From positions 1 through 39,534 of the forward strand of contig CANGQQ010000004.1 in NCBI GenBank assembly GCA_947456025.1: 39,534 nt of DNA, in the 5' to 3' direction. This DNA comes from Chitinophagaceae bacterium (GTDB lineage: Bacteria; Bacteroidota; Bacteroidia; Chitinophagales; Chitinophagaceae). The position numbers and the translations under genes are program-made. The notes beneath the pieces were generated by a model. It saw only the letters and a program-made list of their open reading frames with translations. It was not told where the DNA came from and ran no database searches. Below, piece by piece: positions 28,125 through 36,883 of this stretch. Numbering within the stretch: the first letter of the stretch is position 1; each line of letters starts with the position of its first letter.

Positions 28125-29220
28125 ATGACACAGGAAAAATTAAATGATATAAGGGACCGTATTCTCGTCCTGAGGAGGTTTCTTTGACGTCGAGAGCCGA
28201 CAACATAAAATAGCAGAAGACAAGCAACTTTCACTCAGTCCCGGTTTTTGGGACGACAATAAGCGTGCAACAGAGATTCTCAAAGAAATCAAGAATAACG
28301 AGTATTGGATTGAATTATACAATGCAACCAATACCGCAGTAGAAGACTTTGCTGTGCTTTTTGAGTTCTGGAAAGCAGGTGATGCAACCGAGGAAGAGAC
28401 CCAGGAAGCCTATAACAAAGCAATCGCTGCCATTGAAGATGCGGAGTTTAAAAGCACGTTGAACCAGCCGGAAGATGAATTATCGGCTGTTTTGCAAATC
28501 AATTCCGGTGCCGGCGGCACAGAAAGTCAGGACTGGGCCCAGATTCTTGCGCGCATGTATCGTATGTACGGCGAAAAGCAAGGATGGAAAGTGACGGAAC
28601 TGGATTGGCAGGATGGCGATGGGGCAGGTATTAAAACCTGTACCTATCAGTTTGATGGTCCCTTTGCCTATGGTTTTTTAAAGGCCGAAAGCGGGGTACA
28701 TCGTTTGGTTCGGATTTCTCCTTTTGACAGCAATGCAAGAAGGCACACTTCTTTTGCAAGCATTTTTGTCTATCCGCTGGTAGACGATACCATTGAAATT
28801 GAAATCAAGGACAGTGAAGTAAAAATGGAAACAGCCCGCAGTGGAGGAGCCGGTGGGCAGAATGTAAACAAGGTTGAAACGAAAGTGTTTTTAACGCATA
28901 TCGCTACCGGAATTACAGTTGTATGTCAAACCGAACGTACACAGCTTGGTAATCGTGAAAAAGCCATGCAGATGCTGAAAAGCCGTTTGTATGAAGAAGA
29001 ATTGCGCAAACGCAATGAAATGAAAGATGCTGCCAACTCCAACAAGAAAAAAATTGAATGGGGTAGTCAGATACGGAGTTATGTATTTCATCCCTACAAA
29101 ATGATCAAGGATCATCGTACTGATTACGAAGTAGGGAATGTACAACCTGTAATGGATGGAGAACTGGATGGATTTATTAAGGCCTACTTGATGAGCGAAA
29201 AAGAAGCACAGGCCGGTTAA
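28125..29220 (+). CDS. prfB: Peptide chain release factor 2, with programmed +1 frameshift: join(28125..28184,28186..29220)
   Basis: Frame-0 start [20 protein letters not shown] then TGA at 28185-28187 in context CTG AGG AGG TTT CTT TGA C; +1 frame continues [28 protein letters not shown]...; [15 protein letters not shown] motif. Confidence 0.95.
28173..28188 (+). promoter_or_regulatory. prfB recoding signal: AGGAGG internal SD + slippery CTT TGA C
   Basis: Same spacing as the classic RF2 site (SD, 3 nt, CTT TGA C). Confidence 0.93.
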
Positions 29221-29279
29221 TGATGACAGGCACTGGCTCCGAAGCTTTTGTACGATTCTTCTAAACTAAACTTTGCTAT

Positions 29280-30911
29280 ATGAATCTTGGTTATTTCAAC
29301 TACCCCTTGCCGGTAAACGAGCCGGTATTGTCTTATACACCGGCCTCACCCGAAAAAATACGTTTAAAGGAGGTTTTGGCTGAATTGAAACGTACAGAAG
29401 CCGATATTCCCATGTACATCGGAGGCAGAGAAGTTCGTACCAATAAAAAGATGGCAATCCATCCGCCGCATGAAATCAATCATACACTGGGCTATTTTCA
29501 TGCCGGTGAAGAAAAGCATGTTTATCAAGCCATTGAGGCTGCCCTTGCGGTAAAAGAACGCTGGTCGGAAATGAGTTGGGAGAACAGAGCAAATATCTTT
29601 TTACGTGCTGCCGATTTGATAGCAACCAAATATCGTCCTTACATAAACGGCACGACCATGTTAGGACAAAGTAAGAATGTATATCAGGCCGAAATTGATG
29701 CAGCCTGCGAGCTCATCGACTTTCTTCGGTTTAATGTTCATTTTCTGAGTGAAATTTACAAACAGCAACCTGTAAGCGGATCCGGCATGCACAATCGTAT
29801 GGAGTATCGCCCATTAGAGGGATTTGTGCTGGCCGTTACGCCCTTTAACTTTACAGCCATTGGAGGGAATTTACCAACCAGTGCAGCTATGTGCGGAAAT
29901 GTGGTTGTATGGAAATGTGCGAATACACAGGTTTACAGTGCACAAATGTTCATGCGTATTTTAAAAGAAGCCGGATTGCCGGATGGGGTGATCAACCTCA
30001 TTTATGTCGACGGTCCCACGATCGGGAAGGTTTGCTTTCAACATCCTGATTTTGCAGGTGTACACTTTACGGGCTCAACCGGAGTCTTCAATCACATGTG
30101 GGAGACGATCGGTAAAAACACAGGGATTTATAAAACCTATCCACGTATTGTGGGTGAAACCGGAGGGAAAGATTTTGTAATTGCACACAAAAGCGCCCAT
30201 CCGGATGTTGTGGTTGCTGCATTGCTTCGCGGAGCATTTGAATACCAGGGACAAAAATGTTCGGCTGCATCCAGAGCTTACATCCCATCCAATATTGCCG
30301 AAGAAGTCAAAAAGAAATTAATTGCCGGCGTTAAGAGTATGAAAATGGGAACGGTAGAAGATTTCTCTAATTTCATCAATGCCGTTATCGATGAAAAGAG
30401 TTTCCTGAAAATTAAAGGATACATCGACAATGCAAGAAAAGATCCCAAAGCAGAAATATGGGTAGGAGGGCGTTGCGATAAACGGGATGGCTATTTCATA
30501 CAACCTACCGTCATTGAAGCAAAGTCGGCAAAATATGTAACGATGTGTGAGGAACTGTTTGGACCTGTGCTCACGGTGTACGTATACCCTGCAAGCAGCT
30601 TTGAAAAAGCGTTGGACCTGGTAGATTCAACCTCTCCCTATGCGCTTACAGGAGCTGTGATTGCACAAGATCGGGAAGCAGTGGAATTGGCGACCCGACG
30701 ATTGAAAAATGCAGCAGGGAATTTCTACATCAATGATAAGCCCACCGGTGCCGTTGTTGGTCAGCAACCCTTTGGAGGTGCCAGAGCCAGTGGAACCAAT
30801 GACAAGGCCGGCAGTATGCTGAATCTATACCGTTGGTTGAGTGCCCGTACCATTAAAGAAACTTTCAATCCTCCAACCGATTACAGGTATCCCTTCCTTG
30901 CCGAAGAATAA
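29280..30911 (+). CDS. pruA: L-glutamate gamma-semialdehyde dehydrogenase (1-pyrroline-5-carboxylate dehydrogenase)
   Basis: ALDH fold: VTPFNFTAIGGNLPTSAAMCGNVVVWKCA, FTGSTGVF, ETGGKDFVIAH, EYQGQKCSAASRAYIP; DKPTGAVVGQQPFGGARASGTNDKAG. Confidence 0.94.
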   Translation: MNLGYFNYPLPVNEPVLSYTPASPEKIRLKEVLAELKRTEADIPMYIGGREVRTNKKMAIHPPHEINHTLGYFHAGEEKHVYQAIEAALAVKERWSEMSWENRANIFLRAADLIATKYRPYINGTTMLGQSKNVYQAEIDAACELIDFLRFNVHFLSEIYKQQPVSGSGMHNRMEYRPLEGFVLAVTPFNFTAIGGNLPTSAAMCGNVVVWKCANTQVYSAQMFMRILKEAGLPDGVINLIYVDGPTIGKVCFQHPDFAGVHFTGSTGVFNHMWETIGKNTGIYKTYPRIVGETGGKDFVIAHKSAHPDVVVAALLRGAFEYQGQKCSAASRAYIPSNIAEEVKKKLIAGVKSMKMGTVEDFSNFINAVIDEKSFLKIKGYIDNARKDPKAEIWVGGRCDKRDGYFIQPTVIEAKSAKYVTMCEELFGPVLTVYVYPASSFEKALDLVDSTSPYALTGAVIAQDREAVELATRRLKNAAGNFYINDKPTGAVVGQQPFGGARASGTNDKAGSMLNLYRWLSARTIKETFNPPTDYRYPFLAEE

Positions 30912-30918
30912 AACGATG

Positions 30919-30946
30919 AAGAGCTGTAATCCAAACAGCTCTTTTT
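30919..30946 (+). terminator. Terminator downstream of pruA
   Basis: Inverted repeat AAGAGCTGT / ACAGCTCTT followed by T-run. Confidence 0.75.
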
Positions 30947-30998
30947 CATTTAATTGACGATATTGCATTTAGTCATTAATTTTATCCAAATTCAAGCA

Positions 30999-31508
30999 GT
31001 GAAATCAATTCTATCGAAGGAGCAACTGGAATTAACGATACAGCGTCTTGCGCACCAGTTGATCGAGCATCATTATCCTTTTACCGATACCGTTTTTATT
31101 GGCTTGCAGCCCAGAGGTATTTATCTGGCCGACCGTATTGTTGCGGAAATACAGGCTTTGTATCCCAACCGTAAGTTAGAATACGGTAAACTAGATATTA
31201 CCTTTTACAGAGATGATGCGCATAAAGAATTGCACATTGCGAACCAGACAACCATTCGGTTCAGCATCGAAAACAAGAATGTTGTTTTAATCGATGATGT
31301 GCTTTATACGGGTCGCACCATTCGTGCTGCGATGGATGCCTTGATCGATTTTGGCCGTCCTTCCAAAGTGGAACTGTGCGTATTGATCGATCGGCGGTTC
31401 AACCGGCAACTACCCATTCAGCCGGATTATACGGGAAAAGCCATTGATTCGATTCTTTCCCAAAAAGTTACGGTTGACTGGGATAAGCCTGAAGTTGTAT
31501 TGTATTGA
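30999..31508 (+). CDS. pyrR: PyrR bifunctional regulator / uracil phosphoribosyltransferase
   Basis: LIGLQPRG-like FIGLQPRGIYLADRI; PRPP motif VVLIDDVLYTGRTIRAAMDAL; immediately upstream of pyrB. No ATG start: TTG 30954 (track) or GTG 30999 (preferred). Confidence 0.9.
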   Translation: MKSILSKEQLELTIQRLAHQLIEHHYPFTDTVFIGLQPRGIYLADRIVAEIQALYPNRKLEYGKLDITFYRDDAHKELHIANQTTIRFSIENKNVVLIDDVLYTGRTIRAAMDALIDFGRPSKVELCVLIDRRFNRQLPIQPDYTGKAIDSILSQKVTVDWDKPEVVLY

Positions 31509-31517
31509 TTAACCCTT

Positions 31518-31525
31518 TATCTTTG
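31518..31525 (+). promoter_or_regulatory. -7 box TATCTTTG ahead of pyrB
   Basis: Exact TAnnTTTG, 7 nt before ATG 31533. Confidence 0.4.
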
Positions 31526-31532
31526 ATTTTTA

Positions 31533-32465
31533 ATGCAACTATCCACTCGTCATCTACTCGGCATTAAAGATCTCACAGCTCAGGATATACAACTGATCCT
31601 CGATACCGCTGCTCAATTCAAGGAAGTTTTACAACGTCCCATCAAGAAAGTTCCTTCATTAAGGGATGTGACTATTGTGAATTTGTTTTATGAAAATTCA
31701 ACCCGAACAAGGATTTCTTTTGAATTGGCCGAAAAGCGGCTCAGCGCTGATACCATCAATTTTACCGCCTCCGGTTCTTCTGCAGCCAAGGGCGAGACCT
31801 TGCTGGATACCGTAAATAATATTTTGAGCATGAAGGTAGACATGGTGGTCATGCGGCACAGCGCCAGCGGAGCACCACATTTTCTCGCCAAGCACATCCC
31901 TGCAGCGATTGTCAATGCCGGAGACGGGATCAATGAACATCCAACACAAGCTTTACTGGATGCATTTTCTATCCGTGAACAACTCGGGTCCCTCGCCGGG
32001 AAAAAAGTTGCGATTCTGGGCGATATCATGCACAGTCGGGTTGCCCTTAGTAATATTTACCTGCTCAAGAAAATGGGTGCCGAAGTAACCGTAGCCGGTC
32101 CGCCCACACTCATTCCCAAATACCTGCAACAGGCCTTTGGAGTCAATGTTTCCTACAATGTAGCCGAAACCCTGCAATGGTGCGATGTAGCGAATGTGCT
32201 GCGCATACAACTGGAGCGCCAGAATCAACCGCTGTTTTCCTCACTGAGGGAATACAATCTCGCTTTTGGTATCAACCGCAAACTGCTCGATTCCTTGCAA
32301 AAAGAAATCGTCATTATGCATCCGGGTCCCATCAACAGGGGGGTGGAGTTGGATAGTGATGTGGCCGATAGCAAACAGTCGATCATCCTGCAACAAGTAG
32401 AAAACGGTGTTGCTGTAAGGATGGCGGCTTTGTATCTGCTCGCCGGCAAACGATCCGATAATTAG
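31533..32465 (+). CDS. pyrB: Aspartate carbamoyltransferase catalytic subunit
   Basis: FYENSTRTRISFELAEKRL, GDGINEHPTQALLDAFSI, IMHPGPINRGVELDSDVADS. Confidence 0.97.
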   Translation: MQLSTRHLLGIKDLTAQDIQLILDTAAQFKEVLQRPIKKVPSLRDVTIVNLFYENSTRTRISFELAEKRLSADTINFTASGSSAAKGETLLDTVNNILSMKVDMVVMRHSASGAPHFLAKHIPAAIVNAGDGINEHPTQALLDAFSIREQLGSLAGKKVAILGDIMHSRVALSNIYLLKKMGAEVTVAGPPTLIPKYLQQAFGVNVSYNVAETLQWCDVANVLRIQLERQNQPLFSSLREYNLAFGINRKLLDSLQKEIVIMHPGPINRGVELDSDVADSKQSIILQQVENGVAVRMAALYLLAGKRSDN

Positions 32466-32474
32466 TGCTGCAGG

Positions 32475-32804
32475 GTGCGTACGATTTTACTTTTGTTGTT
32501 TTCGAATGTATTCATGACCATTGCATGGTATGGTCATTTGCGCCATCAGAACATTCCTTTATGGAAAGCGATTTTGGTCAGCTGGCTTATTGCTTTTGTA
32601 GAGTATTGTTTGATGATACCCGGCAATCGGATTGGCTATCAAAGCGGATTGTCGGCTTTTCAATTAAAGATGATTCAGGAAGTGCTTACACTCGTTGTCT
32701 TTGGTTTTTTTGCCGTTTTTTATTTGCAGGAACCGTTCCATTGGAAATATCTGGTAAGTTTTGCTTTTTTACTGGGGTCGGTTTATTTTATGTTTTGGAA
32801 ATAG
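32475..32804 (+). CDS. Small multi-TM protein, DMT/DUF486-like
   Basis: GTG start; FSNVFMTIAWYGHLRHQ...SWLIAFVEYCLMIPGNRIGY; four hydrophobic segments. Confidence 0.8.
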   Translation: MRTILLLLFSNVFMTIAWYGHLRHQNIPLWKAILVSWLIAFVEYCLMIPGNRIGYQSGLSAFQLKMIQEVLTLVVFGFFAVFYLQEPFHWKYLVSFAFLLGSVYFMFWK

Positions 32805-32823
32805 AACGGTTGCCAGCGTTTTC

Positions 32824-33816
32824 TTAGTCCATTAGCTTCGCGATTTTGCCTCCAGGTCCCGCCATGTAAACCGCATTTCCCTTCTTGGCTTTTTGCACCA
32901 CATGAAAACTTTGACGCGAGACGTTGATCCAGTTATTTCCTCCGTCACGACTCACATCCACTCCGCTCGTTCCACAGGCAATAAGCCGTTTTTTTGATTG
33001 GAATGCAACACAGCTCCTATATCCGAATGGAGGCGTTTGCGGCGTTTGAAACGTTTTCCCGAAATCGGTTGTAAAAACACAAGTTCCTGTTCGCAATGTA
33101 TCATTGGTGAAGTCGCCGCCTACAATCAGGATTCTTTTTTTGCAGACTGCAATGGAATTGGCACCTGTCGTGGAGGTTCCCTGCTGTACAGGAAGTGTGT
33201 GTTTCAGATTCCGGATAAAGAGTCTTGATACCGTTCCTCCTGTTACGAAGAGGGCTTCCCGGCGGTTGTAATGTGTAATATTTGTTCCGCTTGCTGCGAA
33301 GAGGACTTCGCCATTAGCTGATGTTGGATAAGCATGTGCAGGTAATCCCCTCCAGGTTGAACCGCCATCAAATGTTCGTCTGATGTAAATGGAGCCATGA
33401 ATCGGGTCGCCAACAACAATGCCGCTTTGCTCATTCCAAAAATACATTGCGTCTAAAAACATACCATCTGTTCTATCCGAAGAAACAAGTTTCCAGCTTG
33501 CGCCACCATTTGATGTTTTGAAAATTCGTGCGGGCGACCCGGTAGCCATTAGCACGGCCGTGTGCTCGTCAAACGCTTCAATATCCCTGAAGTCGCTCTG
33601 CTCATATCCCTTGACTTGCATCCAGTTCCAGGTTTTTCCTCCATCCAGTGATTTGCCTACCGTACCATTGGATCCACTCACCCAGATCGTTTTGTTGTTG
33701 ACTACACTCAGTCCGCGAAAAGATACATTTCTGCTGCTGTCGAGCAGAAGCAGTGTTTGTCCCCAAACGCTTGTTTGAAGCACTATCAGTACAATCCCCA
33801 GCCATCTTGCTTTCAT
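32824..33816 (-). CDS. Secreted YCF48/BNR-repeat-like beta-propeller protein
   Basis: Repeats of SLDGGKTWNWM, TSNGGASWKLV, TFDGGSTWRGL, SRDGGNNWINV; N-terminal signal sequence. Confidence 0.83.
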   Translation of the reverse strand: MKARWLGIVLIVLQTSVWGQTLLLLDSSRNVSFRGLSVVNNKTIWVSGSNGTVGKSLDGGKTWNWMQVKGYEQSDFRDIEAFDEHTAVLMATGSPARIFKTSNGGASWKLVSSDRTDGMFLDAMYFWNEQSGIVVGDPIHGSIYIRRTFDGGSTWRGLPAHAYPTSANGEVLFAASGTNITHYNRREALFVTGGTVSRLFIRNLKHTLPVQQGTSTTGANSIAVCKKRILIVGGDFTNDTLRTGTCVFTTDFGKTFQTPQTPPFGYRSCVAFQSKKRLIACGTSGVDVSRDGGNNWINVSRQSFHVVQKAKKGNAVYMAGPGGKIAKLMD

Positions 33817-33820
33817 GCTT

Positions 33821-33828
33821 CAAAAATA
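33821..33828 (-). promoter_or_regulatory. -7 box TATTTTTG for the BNR-repeat gene
   Basis: Exact TAnnTTTG on minus strand, 4 nt before ATG 33816. Confidence 0.45.
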
Positions 33829-33913
33829 GGGATGTGTGCAATAGCGTTCATACAAAAATGAAGAGACTCATTTTTGAAGATGCTGTGATTACCTAATGCC
33901 GAACGCAACTGTT

Positions 33914-34669
33914 TTAAGGAATAACAAATGAAACGGCAGGAACGGTAGTTGGATTGAGATTCGGAAAGATTCTTAAGCCGGTGTTGGGGTCGAGGTAATC
34001 ATTAGACTTAAACGAATCGCCATACAACTTCACATAAACCGTTTGTCCAGACTGGAAACCCATACCAATCAGTTCGGTAGTTGTAAAGCCTGTGTTGTTG
34101 CTTAAATTGGAGAAGTTGATAACGTTGCTGTAAGCCGTATAATTGGTATTCGATACATCGGGGGTTTTGCCCAAAAAATACCGGACGAAGGCCCGGCTCG
34201 AAATTGATGGAGCAGGACTGATCGCGTAATTGAAGCTTACGCCCGGCTCTCCATTCAGGGTGTTGGATTTTACCTCGAGGTTTGTTATGGTTGTAGTAGA
34301 GGTCTTACCCATTCCAATCAGCGGTATGTTCGTAATTCCGTCAGCGTTGTTTTGATGTGTTAACCCATAGATGCGAAACGTTCCATAACCGGGTTTTGTA
34401 AAACTGAAGTCGTACTGATCGTAAGGGAGGTTTTCGAAACTGAATTTTCCGTTCGCATCCGTGGTCGTACTTGTATTAGGTAAACTGGTGATGGTAACTG
34501 TAAATCCTTCTCGGTCAGTTGTTGAAACTAATTTATCATCCCATGTTTGAATGGTCCCGGCAATTTTACCGGATAGCGGGGTGGTCTTGTCTTCTTTTTT
34601 ACAACCGGTTGAGAGCGTAAGAAGCAAGAAGGAAATAAAAAATAAGTTGAACAACGGATGATGACGCAT
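33914..34669 (-). CDS. Lipoprotein with carboxypeptidase-regulatory-like domain
   Basis: Lipobox LSTGC; GKIAGTIQTWDD...TTDANGKFSFENLPYDQYDFSFTKPGY. Confidence 0.75.
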   Translation of the reverse strand: MRHHPLFNLFFISFLLLTLSTGCKKEDKTTPLSGKIAGTIQTWDDKLVSTTDREGFTVTITSLPNTSTTTDANGKFSFENLPYDQYDFSFTKPGYGTFRIYGLTHQNNADGITNIPLIGMGKTSTTTITNLEVKSNTLNGEPGVSFNYAISPAPSISSRAFVRYFLGKTPDVSNTNYTAYSNVINFSNLSNNTGFTTTELIGMGFQSGQTVYVKLYGDSFKSNDYLDPNTGLRIFPNLNPTTVPAVSFVIP

Positions 34670-34812
34670 GAGGTAAATGAATTATATCCCCGAAATTAGT
34701 GCGTAATCACTTGTATTCATCTTAAATCGCTTCCAATATCTGACAAATAAGAATAAAGGATTATTTTCAGAAAGTAAGAATGACTATTCAGTTGTGGAGT
34801 CGATTTTTTTTA

Positions 34813-35256
34813 TCAGGGTGCCAGTTTAACCCGAACGGCATTCGCTCCTTTGGGTCCCATTTCAACTTCAAAAATCACTTTGCTGTTCTCTTGTATGGCT
34901 TCCAGTGTTTCATTGATATGTACAAAAATGCTCTCCTGGGTTTCATGGTCTTTAATGAATCCGTACCCTTTGGTGCTATTGAAAAACGTAACGGTTCCCT
35001 TCCGGATCAAATCGGCAGGGTCCGGTTCCTGTTGTTTGGGGATTCCGATCTCGATATCTTCCAGTTTAACCGATTTCATTTTTTTGGGATCGGGTGGGGT
35101 TGTTGAAAGGTTCCCGTTTTCATCGATATAGGCAAGCATGTCATCCAGATTCTTGCCTTTAGACTGTTCTTTACGTTCTTTTTTACGCTCTTCTTTTTCT
35201 TTTTTGTTTTGTTGCTTCTTCTTTTCTCGTTCCTTCTTATTCCAGGTATCTGCCAT
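34813..35256 (-). CDS. Cold-shock-domain protein with Lys/Glu-rich N-terminal extension
   Basis: GTVTFFNSTKGYGFIKD (RNP1) and SIFVHI (RNP2); start moved from 35331 to MADTWNKKEREKKK at 35256. Confidence 0.88.
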   Translation of the reverse strand: MADTWNKKEREKKKQQNKKEKEERKKERKEQSKGKNLDDMLAYIDENGNLSTTPPDPKKMKSVKLEDIEIGIPKQQEPDPADLIRKGTVTFFNSTKGYGFIKDHETQESIFVHINETLEAIQENSKVIFEVEMGPKGANAVRVKLAP

Positions 35257-35637
35257 AAAAATATAATGTGTGAGGTTGTTTGATTGATTCGGAATCTGAA
35301 GAAAATATGAGGATAATTCCGGCAGATTCACCTAAAGGTAAACTTTTTCTGCGTCATACAGAGTTATTTGAGGGAAACACCTTGAATGAATACCCATTTG
35401 TTGTTGATCGGGGAGGAGAATCCATCGAATACGAACTTCGTTTTGGTGTCTTGTCGTTTTTAATTCTTGGAAAGTTGTGGAATAATCATATCTTTAAGAT
35501 TCTTAATGTTATTGCGCACGCTGTTTGTGTGGTGTCCACTTCCTACAACTGTAGATGTTCTAACGTAAGGCAGATAAAGTATCAATAGATTCCGGTTGAT
35601 AGCCTTATCAAATTTTATTCATTAAAAATTTATTATT

Positions 35638-36879
35638 GTGTTATTTAAAGATTTACAGCTCATTGAGCCTGTATTACAGGCGTTGAGCAAAGAGGGGTAT
35701 ACTTCACCCACGCCCATTCAACAACAGGCGATTCCTGCCATTTTACAAAAACGTGATTTATTGGGATGTGCACAAACAGGAACTGGTAAAACGGCTGCGT
35801 TCACCATTCCGATTTTACAACTCATGCAAATGCAGGAACCGTTACAAGGAGCGACAAGAGAAGTGCAGACGCTGATTTTAACGCCCACTCGTGAGCTGGC
35901 GATACAAATTGGAGAAAGCATCGAAGCTTACGGAAGGTTTCTGAATTTTAAGCATAAGGTCATCTTTGGAGGTGTGCCGCAGTACAGTCAGGTGCAGGCC
36001 ATTCGCAGAGGGGTTGATATTCTTGTGGCTACACCGGGTCGTTTACTGGATTTGATTAATCAGCGTGTTTTATCGCTTTCGTCCATTCGTTATTTTGTTT
36101 TGGATGAAGCCGATCGGATGCTGGATATGGGATTTGTTCATGATGTAAAAAGAGTGATTTCAAAACTGCCCGAAAAAAGACAGACGTTGTTTTTCTCTGC
36201 AACAATGCCACCCGAAATTCAACAGCTGGCTCAAATGTTGCTCAGGAATCCGGTTAAGGTGGAGGTTACACCTGTTTCTTCTACGGCAGAAATGATCAAC
36301 CAAACGGTTTATTTCGTTGAACGACAAAACAAACTTTCCTTATTGGTTCAGTTGTTACAGGATCATCGCATAGAAACATTACTTGTATTTACGCAAATGA
36401 AACATGCGGCTGATAAACTGGCCCGAAGCCTGAACAATGCCGGTATAAAAACAGAAGCCATTCATGGTAACAAATCACAGAATGCGCGGCAGATTGCGTT
36501 GAGTAATTTCAAAAACAGGAAAACCCGCGTTCTGGTAGCAACCGATATCGCGGCCAGAGGAATTGATATTGATGAGTTGACCCACGTACTGAATTATGAA
36601 TTACCCAATGTTCCTGAAACATACGTACATCGAATTGGACGTACAGGCAGGGCAGGGGCTAGCGGAACGGCGATTTCGTTTTGTGACTGGAGTGAAAAAA
36701 CATTTCTGTCCGACATTCAGAAATTGATCAAAAAAGCAATACCGGTTGAAAAAGATCATCCGTTTGATATTCCCGCATTGCACAGTTCGGCTCCGGCACC
36801 TTCAACAGGATTACCGGTTCACAATTTTGGGTCTGCCAGCAGAGGGAAAAGATACGGCCGTACGTTTACGCAACGGTAA
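35638..36879 (+). CDS. DEAD-box ATP-dependent RNA helicase, RhlE-like
   Basis: GCAQTGTGKTAAF, VLDEADRMLDMGF, FFSATMPPEI, HRIGRTGRAG; GTG start. Confidence 0.93.
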   Translation: MLFKDLQLIEPVLQALSKEGYTSPTPIQQQAIPAILQKRDLLGCAQTGTGKTAAFTIPILQLMQMQEPLQGATREVQTLILTPTRELAIQIGESIEAYGRFLNFKHKVIFGGVPQYSQVQAIRRGVDILVATPGRLLDLINQRVLSLSSIRYFVLDEADRMLDMGFVHDVKRVISKLPEKRQTLFFSATMPPEIQQLAQMLLRNPVKVEVTPVSSTAEMINQTVYFVERQNKLSLLVQLLQDHRIETLLVFTQMKHAADKLARSLNNAGIKTEAIHGNKSQNARQIALSNFKNRKTRVLVATDIAARGIDIDELTHVLNYELPNVPETYVHRIGRTGRAGASGTAISFCDWSEKTFLSDIQKLIKKAIPVEKDHPFDIPALHSSAPAPSTGLPVHNFGSASRGKRYGRTFTQR

Positions 36880-36883
36880 TAAC

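Noticed and set aside
28185-28187. prfB as a pseudogene because of the in-frame TGA
   Set aside because: The TGA sits in a textbook RF2 recoding site and both frames join into an intact protein
28140-28331. Minus-strand ORFs 28140-28331 and 27968-28234
   Set aside because: Antisense to the 5' part of prfB, which is explained by the frameshifted RF2 frame
35280-35588. 102-aa plus-strand ORF
   Set aside because: No recognisable motif, no upstream promoter box and partly non-protein-like C-terminus; left as an unexplained interval instead of a CDS
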